Source: Sporosarcina limicola (lineage in GTDB: Bacteria > Bacillota > Bacilli > Bacillales_A > Planococcaceae). From it: a stretch of 64,000 bases of DNA. A program made the translations under genes and the position numbers. The stretch covers positions 1 to 64,000 of the forward strand of contig NZ_JADBEL010000006.1 in NCBI RefSeq assembly GCF_014873855.1, given 5' to 3'. The notes beneath the pieces were generated by a model, which worked only from the letters and a program-made list of their open reading frames with translations, did no database searches and had not been told where the DNA came from. Below, in pieces: positions 57,890 to 64,000 of this stretch (the first letter of the stretch is position 1; each line of letters starts with the position of its first letter).

Positions 57890-57944
57890 GCATAGGAAGT
57901 TATAAAATTTCAAACTATGGATAAATTACAAGTTGGAGATCTGT

Positions 57945-58078
57945 CGTCTAGACTCCAGCGCCTAGCCCTTCGAGTCGCTTCAGTCCTTAAGATAAAGGCG
58001 AAGAGCGCCTTTATCTTAAGGCTTTCTAGCGTTTTTCGGGGCTGAGCAAGGTGCTTGCGCTTTTGTTCTGGAAAAATT
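57945..58078 (+). repeat. dispersed repeat family 1, copy A
   Basis: A structured non-coding element: GACTCCAGCGCCTAGCCC, TCGAGTCGCTTC, then a perfect 16-base hairpin (57985-58000 with 58006-58021, five-base loop), ending AAGGTGCTTGCGCTTTT. Copy B at 59950 shares order and direction. From memory similar sequences recur in Bacillales genomes. Together with the next repeat it explains most of the 525-base gene gap after fhs. Confidence 0.75.
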
Positions 58079-58179
58079 AGAATGGTTTCATAAAAAAACG
58101 TTAAAAGATTTAATATATGTGTCTTTTAGCTTATATAAGAGATACAATTGTAGTTATATAATACTGATAGCAAATACAT

Positions 58180-58366
58180 GGCATCCGCTGGAGGCTTTGG
58201 CCCAACAAGATGTTGGTGGATTGAACTTCATCCCTCTTTGTTGCTGTAGGACGAATAGGACTACGCTTTGTCAACCTTAGCCAGAGTTCTTCCATTTCAG
58301 CAGAGGTTTGGACCCCATTGAATTGTCTATACTTGTTGCATTCATCTCACCACTTATTGAAGTAGG
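58180..58366 (-). repeat. dispersed repeat family 2, long copy
   Basis: Read on the minus strand it runs: AATAAGTGGTGAGATGAATG, TATAGACAATTCA, AACCTCTGCTGAA, then an extra segment of about 90 bases, and AAGCCTCCAGCGGATGCC. The same blocks occur in the same order in the element at 62001-62112. No open frame is present. The stretch 58079-58179 between the two repeats shows nothing else I recognise. Confidence 0.7.
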
Positions 58367-58414
58367 GTAATTATGCTGAATGAAGTTAAATTGGAAGTGA
58401 AGGGAGAAATAGGG

Positions 58415-59914
58415 GTGAATAAATATTTTAGATTGCAATTGACAATCATCCTAATCATTTTTTCCCTATTCATTTCTTTGGTAATCTCATTATTAGATTA
58501 TGGGAAACTGAACGAACGTGTGCGTATTGGGCATGAAACAAAAATTGAAATGGCAGAAGATAAAGTCATCGAGTCACTATCTACGCTTGATAGTGTATAT
58601 AATCTGTTTGATCACCAAATGGCAGACCAGATGAAAATATATTCCGATGAAATGCTCGCGATGTATGACATGGATCCCGATTTCAGTAATTGGAATTTCG
58701 ATGAGCTGAAAGAAAGGTATGGAATGGATATTTACATTATTGACGGTGACAACACGATTATACATAGTAGTTTCAAGCCTGATATTGGATTGGATTTCGA
58801 AGTATGTTGCTCGGATCTTGCAAAATTAGTGACCCAACGGAGAGAAGGCCATGCTTTTTCGCATGATGGGAAGGATTTGCAGCAATTCAATGGTGAACTT
58901 AAGAAATTTAGTTATGTACCGACTCCTGACAATAAATATCTTTTGGAGCTTGGGGTAACACTTGAGGAGAAAGAGATTTTCCAGGAATTCAATTTCAAGA
59001 AAACCATCTCTGCTTTGGAGAGAAAATATGATGCTATTAACACCATACGTATCTATAATTCGGCTGGATTTCTTCTCGGCTTTCCCGAAGATGGGATTTA
59101 TATTAAAGAATTATCATCTTCTATGTTGCCTATTTTCCGTGATGCAATACTAAGTGGAGAGCCAAGGGAAAGTGTACAAAAAGTAGGCAATCACTTTGTG
59201 ACACATAGTTATATCCCTTATAAAGCGAACAAAAAACGTGGGTTATCGACTGTACGCGCTATTGAAATTGTTTATAACGATATCGAATTAACAGATCAGC
59301 TAATGGTATATCGCAATGAGTTTCTTCTTCAAGTTTTAATTATAATTATTGCAGCAATCGTTCTCTCATTAATCATTGCCCGCCTTGTCGCCAAGCCGAT
59401 TCACCTTGCTTTCCACGATAGTTTGACAGGATTGAAAAATAGAGCGGCATTCTCAGAGGATATAAAGAAAAGATTGACGAAAAGAAAAAGCCCGGTTGCG
59501 TTGATGGTCATCGATATCGATAATTTCAAGCTAGTGAATGATACACTGGGGCATAGTCAAGGAGATAAGATTCTGCAACTGGCGGCATCCACAATACAAT
59601 ATACGGCCGGAGCTAATAATGTCGCAGCAAGGATCGGTGGAGATGAATTTGTTGTCCTGTTTTCAAGTACAGAAGAAACTGAAATCAGACTCATCGCATC
59701 CGAACTTTTGAGTGGGATGAATGAAGCGTTGTCGACACAACCGCGTTGTGTTCAGATTGGTGTTTCTTTTAGCATTGGTATTGCTTGTGCAGTTGAAGGG
59801 GATTCTGTTCGGACGCTGTATGAAAAAGCGGATCAGGCACTTTATACCTCTAAACGAAAAGGGAAAAACCAGTACAATGTCTATGATATACAAAACGGGG
59901 CTGTCCAGAATTGA
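58415..59914 (+). CDS. membrane diguanylate cyclase (GGDEF) with extracytoplasmic sensor
   Basis: A 499-residue protein: membrane helix (about 8-28), a 270-residue outside domain that looks like a CACHE-type sensor (unrecognised in detail), a second helix (about 305-327) and a GGDEF domain with DNFKLVNDTLGHSQGD and intact GGDEF at 408-412. It should make cyclic di-GMP. The allosteric RxxD I-site before GGDEF is replaced by AGAN, so product inhibition is probably absent. GTG at 58415 follows AAGGGAG; an ATG at 58373 would add 14 residues without a site. The gene is flanked by repeats on both sides. Confidence 0.88.
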   Translation: MNKYFRLQLTIILIIFSLFISLVISLLDYGKLNERVRIGHETKIEMAEDKVIESLSTLDSVYNLFDHQMADQMKIYSDEMLAMYDMDPDFSNWNFDELKERYGMDIYIIDGDNTIIHSSFKPDIGLDFEVCCSDLAKLVTQRREGHAFSHDGKDLQQFNGELKKFSYVPTPDNKYLLELGVTLEEKEIFQEFNFKKTISALERKYDAINTIRIYNSAGFLLGFPEDGIYIKELSSSMLPIFRDAILSGEPRESVQKVGNHFVTHSYIPYKANKKRGLSTVRAIEIVYNDIELTDQLMVYRNEFLLQVLIIIIAAIVLSLIIARLVAKPIHLAFHDSLTGLKNRAAFSEDIKKRLTKRKSPVALMVIDIDNFKLVNDTLGHSQGDKILQLAASTIQYTAGANNVAARIGGDEFVVLFSSTEETEIRLIASELLSGMNEALSTQPRCVQIGVSFSIGIACAVEGDSVRTLYEKADQALYTSKRKGKNQYNVYDIQNGAVQN

Positions 59915-59938
59915 ATGGACAAGCCCCGTTCTTTGTTT
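59893..59938 (+). terminator. terminator of the GGDEF gene
   Basis: AACGGGGCTGTCCA pairs with TGGACAAGCCCCGTT (one bulge), then CTTTGTTTT. It overlaps the last codons. Confidence 0.85.
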
Positions 59939-59949
59939 TATGACCGTCA

Positions 59950-60090
59950 AAACTCCAGGCGCTAGTCGCACGGGTCGCTTCGGACTTGAAGATAAAGGCA
60001 AAAAACGCCTATATCTTTAAGTCTTCCGGCAGGGAGGCATTAAACTTCATCCATCCTACCTGTCGCGTCTAGAAGGCACCTTCCGCTTTT
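59950..60090 (+). repeat. dispersed repeat family 1, copy B
   Basis: AACTCCAGGCGCTAGTCGCA, GGGTCGCTTC, then an imperfect 17-base hairpin (GACTTGAAGATAAAGGC against GCCTATATCTTTAAGTC), ending AAGGCACCTTCCGCTTTT. It aligns with copy A throughout. It fills the gap between the convergent GGDEF and pepF genes, with its end six bases from the pepF stop. Confidence 0.72.
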
Positions 60091-60095
60091 CTTTA

Positions 60096-61793
60096 TCAAA
60101 GTGCTTTATCGTCGACAGAATTCAACCAGGATTCGATTGTACCAATGACAGACTCAACACATCCATCTTTAAATGGGGAAATCAAGTTCGCTTCACCAAC
60201 GAGTTTTGTGAATGATTTCGAACCTCCAAGTGTGCAAAGATGTAAATAATCCTTCCAAGCTTCTTCTCGGTTTTCTAGTGACCGTTTCCAAAATTGGAAT
60301 GCACAAATTTGCGCAAGCGTGTAATCGATATAATAGAATGGGCTCGCAAAAATGTGTGCTTGTCGTTGCCAGATAGCACCTGATTCCAGGTACTCAATCC
60401 CATCGTAATCACGGTTTGGTAAATAGATTTTCTCGATTTTTTTCCAAGCAGCTTTCCGTTCGGCTGGTGTCATTTCAGGATTTTCATAGACAGCATGTTG
60501 GAATTCATCGACGGCGACACCGTATGGTAAGAAGAGCAATGCACCACTAAGATGTCCGAACTTGTACTTATCTGTCTGTTCTTTGAAAAATAATTCCATC
60601 CAAGGCCAAGTGAAAAACTCCATACTCATTGAGTGGATTTCTGCACCTTCGTATGTTGGCCACATATATTCAGGAATGCCAATATTACGGCTAGAGTACA
60701 CCTGAAACGCATGTCCCGCTTCATGAGTCAATACATCGATATCACCTGATGTACCGTTGAAATTGGAAAAAATGAACGGTGAGTCGTAGTTGTCGATGAA
60801 CGTACAATACCCTCCTGCTTCTTTCCCTTTCTTCGCTTCAACATCCAATAAATTCTTTTCCGTCATGAATTTGAAAAACGTATCTGTTTCAGGTGAAAGT
60901 TCCGCATACATTTTTTTACCATTTTCAATGATCCACTCGGCTGAACCTTTAGGTGTCGCATTCCCAGTAAGGAAGTTGAGCGATTGATCGTAAAATTTCA
61001 GTTTCTCAACGCCTATTCGTTCAGCTTGCCGTTCATATAGCTTACTAGCGAGTGGAACGATGTGATCACGTACTTGATCACGAAATTTCTTTACCATGTT
61101 TGCATCATAGTCGATCCGATTCATGCGCACATAACCAAGTTCCACATAGTTTTTGTAGCCAAGCGTTACTGCAATTTCGTGCCGAAGTTTTACGAGTTCA
61201 TCGTAAATTGTATCAAATTTCTCCCCGTTGTCCGCGTAAAATGTATAGGATGCTTCCATCGCTGATTTTCTGACGTTGCGGTCCGTTGATTCGGCATAAG
61301 GACCCATCTGAGCAAGTGTAAGTGTCTTTCCGTCAAATGCGATTTGAGCGGAGGCGACAAGTTTGGAATAATCGGATGTAAGTTTGTTTTCCTTTTGTAA
61401 CAGTGTCATGATCTCAGGTGAAAATGATTTGATAGAATTATCCGCCAGTGCGAATAGTTGCGTTCCCCATTTTTCTTCGAGATTTGCTCTGAATGGAGTA
61501 GAAACAAGCTCTTTATAGTAAGCGGTTTCAAGTTCTTGGTACTCCGGTCCGATTTCATCGAAAAAATCTCTTTCTTTCTGATAGAATTCATCGTTTGTAT
61601 CAATTGAAGCACGGATATAGACGAGATTCGCCTGTGTCGAATAGTCGTTGCCAATCGCATTAATCTTTTCCATTACTTCGTTTTGTTGGTCATAAGAGCT
61701 TGCTGACTTGAATTCTTGCAGGAGGATTGTATACTCGTTTTTGATTTTTTCCATGTCCGGTTTTGTATATTCATAGTCTTCAAATTTAATCAC
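60096..61793 (-). CDS. pepF: M3-family oligoendopeptidase (PepF-like)
   Basis: A 565-residue thimet-type metallopeptidase. The zinc site is His357-Glu358-x2-His361 in VLTHEAGHAFQVYSS, with the distal Glu in AEIHSMSMEFFTWPWMEL. It degrades short peptides in the cytosol. The start is GTG at 61793, 7 bases after AAAGGGGCG; a longer frame to 61832 covers that site. No close promoter was assigned. Upstream (61794-62000) I see only AT-rich sequence, then the repeat elements; downstream is repeat family 1 rather than a classic terminator. Confidence 0.9.
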   Translation of the reverse strand: MIKFEDYEYTKPDMEKIKNEYTILLQEFKSASSYDQQNEVMEKINAIGNDYSTQANLVYIRASIDTNDEFYQKERDFFDEIGPEYQELETAYYKELVSTPFRANLEEKWGTQLFALADNSIKSFSPEIMTLLQKENKLTSDYSKLVASAQIAFDGKTLTLAQMGPYAESTDRNVRKSAMEASYTFYADNGEKFDTIYDELVKLRHEIAVTLGYKNYVELGYVRMNRIDYDANMVKKFRDQVRDHIVPLASKLYERQAERIGVEKLKFYDQSLNFLTGNATPKGSAEWIIENGKKMYAELSPETDTFFKFMTEKNLLDVEAKKGKEAGGYCTFIDNYDSPFIFSNFNGTSGDIDVLTHEAGHAFQVYSSRNIGIPEYMWPTYEGAEIHSMSMEFFTWPWMELFFKEQTDKYKFGHLSGALLFLPYGVAVDEFQHAVYENPEMTPAERKAAWKKIEKIYLPNRDYDGIEYLESGAIWQRQAHIFASPFYYIDYTLAQICAFQFWKRSLENREEAWKDYLHLCTLGGSKSFTKLVGEANLISPFKDGCVESVIGTIESWLNSVDDKAL

Positions 61794-62000
61794 ATTTATT
61801 CGCCCCTTTTCTTTTGTTGTGAAAACCTTCACCCTCTCTATTGTTTACGAAGTTGTGAAATAATGCAAAAGAAAGTTGTTGAAAATCATGATTTTTTATA
61901 AAAAATATGTAAAAGTAGCTTGTAATCAGCAGAAATTAAATAATAGGGCTAAAGATTCCCCTTTTCGATACGGAATGATGTACTATGGAGTATGGTACTT

Positions 62001-62112
62001 TTTAATTTCATTCAGCAGAATTCTTCCACTTCAATTAAGTGGTGGGATGAATGCAAAGCGTAGACAATTCAGAAACCCCTGCTGAATGAAATTAAAGCCT
62101 CCGGCGGATGCC
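62001..62112 (+). repeat. dispersed repeat family 2, short copy with 18-base inverted ends
   Basis: TTTAATTTCATTCAGCAG (62001-62018) and CTGCTGAATGAAATTAAA (62079-62096) are exact complements with a 60-base interior. Inside are CCACTT/AAGTGG, GATGAATGC and TAGACAATTCA, the blocks shared with the element at 58180. GCCTCCGGCGGATGCC follows, as in that copy. No open frame. It looks like a MITE or a remnant of a transposon end. Confidence 0.7.
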
Positions 62113-62184
62113 ACAGATTTTGAAAGGAGTCAATTGAGCAAGCTCAATTCAAAAACTGGGCGCAAATACGCCGAGGCGTATTTG
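62113..62184 (+). repeat. nested palindromes joined to repeat family 2
   Basis: CAGATTTTGAA (62114) pairs with TTCAAAAACTG (62148) with one mismatch; inside it AATTGAGC/GCTCAATT has a two-base spacer. Then CAAATACGCC (62163) and GGCGTATTTG (62175) form a perfect 10-base inverted repeat with a two-base spacer. No gene lies here; the rest of the gap to 62225 holds only a ribosome site. Confidence 0.65.
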
Positions 62185-62225
62185 ATTTTTGGATTATCAA
62201 ATTGCAAGCGAGAGGTTGATTTAGT

Positions 62226-62516
62226 ATGGAAATTACAGAACACAGTGTTGATAAAATGAATGATCCTACAGGTATCTTAACAGGTGAGCGATATGAATTC
62301 CGTTTGTATCTCGCACTGGATGAAGAAGATGATCTTTATGCTGAAGGTGGAACTGGACTTCGTGTAATTCTTGCGATTGACGAAGAGCAAGAGCAAGAGC
62401 GTATTGTATCTTATAACTTTTTCGATCGAGCAACTGAAAAAATTATGGACTTTGAACTTGAAGAGGATGAAAAAGTAATCGTTCTTGACTATTGCAAGAC
62501 GCATCGTGATAAATGA
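62226..62516 (+). CDS. small acidic protein, DUF6509-like
   Basis: A 96-residue acidic protein (MEITEHSVDKMNDPTGILTG, then RYEFRLYLALDEEDDLYAEG and a C-terminal run rich in Glu and Asp). I recall the opening as typical of the DUF6509 family of Bacillales, function unknown; this match is from memory. No signal peptide or membrane segment. GAGAGG lies 9 bases before the ATG. It is monocistronic, starting right after the repeats and ending at a strong terminator. Confidence 0.65.
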   Translation: MEITEHSVDKMNDPTGILTGERYEFRLYLALDEEDDLYAEGGTGLRVILAIDEEQEQERIVSYNFFDRATEKIMDFELEEDEKVIVLDYCKTHRDK

Positions 62517-62518
62517 TT

Positions 62519-62560
62519 TAAAAAGCGTGTACACAAGTTGAATTGTGTACACGCTTTTTC
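62519..62560 (+). terminator. terminator after the DUF6509-like gene
   Basis: AAAAAGCGTGTACACAA pairs exactly with TTGTGTACACGCTTTTT around six bases. Confidence 0.95.
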
Positions 62561-62668
62561 AATTCTGATAGAATAGGAACTGGGTGATTTCATTTTTCCA
62601 GGAAAAGTTATCTCACTAATGAAGCAATTATCTGTTTCAACAAGACTACTATTATTGGAGTGCTGCAT

Positions 62669-63652
62669 ATGGAGAACAAAATTGTTGATATTACAATTAT
62701 TGGAGGGGGACCAACGGGTCTTTTCTCTTCTTTCTACGCTGGAATGCGGGAGATGTCGGTTAAAATTATAGATAGCTTGCCTCAACTTGGCGGGCAGCTC
62801 ATTGAACTATATCCGGATAAATATATATATGACGTCGGTGGATTCCCGAAAATCTTAGCGAAAGATTTCGTAGCTAATCTTGTGACACAGGCAAATTATT
62901 CGAAACCGGAAATTCTTCTTGGTGAAACGGCATTGTCAGCCACACGTGATGGAGATCATTTCATTCTTAAAACAGATAAAGGAATTCACTTGACACGGAC
63001 AATTTTGTTGACAGCAGGTATTGGGGCATTCAAACCACGTAAAATTGGTCTTGCTGAAGAAGTTAACTTCGAGGAAAAGACGCTACACTACAGTATTAAG
63101 GATTTGTCTGTTTTCAAGGAGAAGAATGTCCTTGTCTGTGGTGGGGGAGACTCTGCGGTCGACTGGGCGCTTATGCTTGAGGATGTCGCATCTAGGGTGA
63201 CGCTTGTTCATCGACGTGAACGTTTTACGGCCCATGAAACGAGTGTCAATCAGTTAATGGATTCAAAAGTGGAAGTCAAAACGTCTCGTGCGGTGAAATC
63301 AATTGAGGGGGCAGAGGGCTTCATTCGAGAACTCGTCATTGCTGAGAAAGATGGAACAGAGGAACGTGTCTCTGTTGATCATCTGATTGTCAATTACGGT
63401 AATATTTCATCTCTTGGTGCGTTGAAAGAGTGGGGCCTTGAAATGGACCGAAATTCCATCATGGTCAACACACGAATGGAGACGAACATCGAAGGAATCT
63501 ACGCGGCGGGGGACATTACGAATTATGATGGCAAAGTGAAATTAATTGCTGTCGGGCTTGGAGAGGCACCCATTGCAGTAAACCATGCAAAAGCGTTTAT
63601 TGACCCAAAAGCAAGAATACAACCGCTTCACAGTACGAGCGTTTTTGATTGA
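62669..63652 (+). CDS. ferredoxin/flavodoxin-NADP reductase, thioredoxin-reductase-like (YumC type)
   Basis: A 327-residue flavoprotein. TIIGGGPTGLFSSFYAGMRE binds FAD, VLVCGGGDSAVDWALMLEDV binds NADPH, and NIEGIYAAGDITNYDGKVKL is the second FAD motif. The CxxC redox pair of thioredoxin reductase is missing, which defines the FNR group of Bacillota. It passes electrons between NADPH and ferredoxin or flavodoxin. ATG at 62669 lies 8 bases after TTGGAG; GTG at 62660 overlaps that site. Monocistronic. Confidence 0.92.
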   Translation: MENKIVDITIIGGGPTGLFSSFYAGMREMSVKIIDSLPQLGGQLIELYPDKYIYDVGGFPKILAKDFVANLVTQANYSKPEILLGETALSATRDGDHFILKTDKGIHLTRTILLTAGIGAFKPRKIGLAEEVNFEEKTLHYSIKDLSVFKEKNVLVCGGGDSAVDWALMLEDVASRVTLVHRRERFTAHETSVNQLMDSKVEVKTSRAVKSIEGAEGFIRELVIAEKDGTEERVSVDHLIVNYGNISSLGALKEWGLEMDRNSIMVNTRMETNIEGIYAAGDITNYDGKVKLIAVGLGEAPIAVNHAKAFIDPKARIQPLHSTSVFD

Positions 63653-63662
63653 GAAGAATATA

Positions 63663-63697
63663 AAAAATGGCGGCCCTTTGTGAGGGGACGCCATTTT
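63663..63697. terminator. terminator between the reductase and deacetylase genes
   Basis: AAAATGGCG and CGCCATTTT pair with an inner CCCT/AGGG stem; T runs are present in both directions. Confidence 0.85.
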
Positions 63698-63717
63698 CAT
63701 ATTCTATAGAGACATAT

Positions 63718-64000
63718 TCAATCAGATGAACTTTCCAATTCTGCAACAGTAACGAATGAATAGCCTTCACCGTGCAAATAGGCAAGAACAGCGTCGAGTC
63801 CGTCAGCGGTTGATTGATGGATATCATGCATTAAAATTATGCTGCCGTTTCTTGTTTGTGCCTTCACATTTTGAAGGAGTTTGACTGGATTTCGATGCTT
63901 CCAGTCGAGTGTATCGACATCCCAAAGGACGATATTCAAGTTCGATTGTGCACGAACGGTTTTATTCACCGCACCATATGGGGGTCTGAAACCGGTCACT
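63718..64000 (-). CDS. polysaccharide deacetylase (NodB domain), C-terminal part
   Basis: Ninety-four codons are open from the right edge to a TGA at 63718, so the N-terminal part with the metal-binding Asp and His motifs lies outside. GFRPPYGAVN (motif 3), VLWDVDTLDWKH (motif 4) and SIILMHDIHQSTADGLDAVL (motif 5 with the catalytic His) are the closing NodB motifs. Such enzymes remove acetyl groups from peptidoglycan, chitin or other exported glycans. It converges on the reductase gene. Confidence 0.88.
   Translation of the reverse strand, partial: VTGFRPPYGAVNKTVRAQSNLNIVLWDVDTLDWKHRNPVKLLQNVKAQTRNGSIILMHDIHQSTADGLDAVLAYLHGEGYSFVTVAELESSSD

Noticed and set aside
61876-62085. A 69-codon open frame upstream of the DUF6509-like gene
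   Set aside because: No ribosome site, low-complexity composition, and its second half is repeat family 2.

Overview
The window reads as chromosome of an endospore-forming, low-to-mid-GC Bacillota, most likely family Planococcaceae (Sporosarcina-like). Supporting points: a small acid-soluble spore protein with its own sigma-G promoter, strong AGGAGG ribosome sites, a T-box, an L20-type leader, infC starting at ATT, and a gene order that follows the Bacillus subtilis 'yt' region (rpsD-ytsP, ezrA, nifZ-thiI, sspA, ytcI, sppA-yteJ, tpx-ytxK, ald, ytoI-ytpI-nrnA-dnaE, accDA, pfkA-pyk, fxsA-ytvI, citZ-icd-mdh, phoPR, polA-mutM-coaE-gapB, nrdR-dnaB-dnaI, thrS, infC-rpmI-rplT, ysdA-ysdB). Genus is inferred from memory of gene order, not from a search.

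Layout. 1-2 kb: the start of an IS1182-type transposase and a decayed M1 metallopeptidase gene. 2-5 kb: rpsD with a structured leader, a methionine gamma-lyase under a CcpA site, and a free-methionine-sulfoxide reductase. 5-20 kb: cell division (ezrA), thiolation of tRNA (nifZ-thiI), spore protein, acyl-CoA synthetase, rarD behind an unidentified structured leader, sigma-W-type sppA-yteJ, tpx, ytxK, uspA, ald with two perfect Spo0A boxes, pepQ, ytoI. 20-35 kb: nrnA-dnaE, a FadR-like regulator with a palindromic operator in front of accDA, glycolysis (pfkA, pyk), TCA (citZ, icd, mdh). 35-48 kb: phoPR, an hflKC pair with a sigma-W-type promoter and a nonsense codon in hflK, polA-mutM-coaE, gapB between two perfect CcpN sites, nrdR-dnaB-dnaI. 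48-53 kb: T-box thrS, infC-rpmI-rplT, ysdA, ysdB (sigma-W). 53-64 kb is a looser accessory zone: Xre regulator plus phosphoesterase, an oxidoreductase, fhs, a GGDEF protein, pepF, a DUF6509-like protein, a ferredoxin-NADP reductase and a polysaccharide deacetylase, with two dispersed repeat families in the gaps.

How the genes work together. Most of the window is core metabolism and replication. The readable regulation forms a pattern: carbon control (cre at the methionine lyase, CcpN sites at gapB, inverted repeat at citZ), envelope stress (three sigma-W-like promoters at sppA, hflK and ysdB), sporulation (sigma-G at the spore protein, 0A boxes near ald) and translation feedback (rpsD leader, T-box, L20 leader). 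I found no CRISPR array, prophage, toxin-antitoxin or recognisable defence system. The best candidates for undescribed biology are the rarD leader RNA, sigma-W control of hflKC, the FadR-like control of accDA, the degenerate PHP domain of DnaE and the repeat families.
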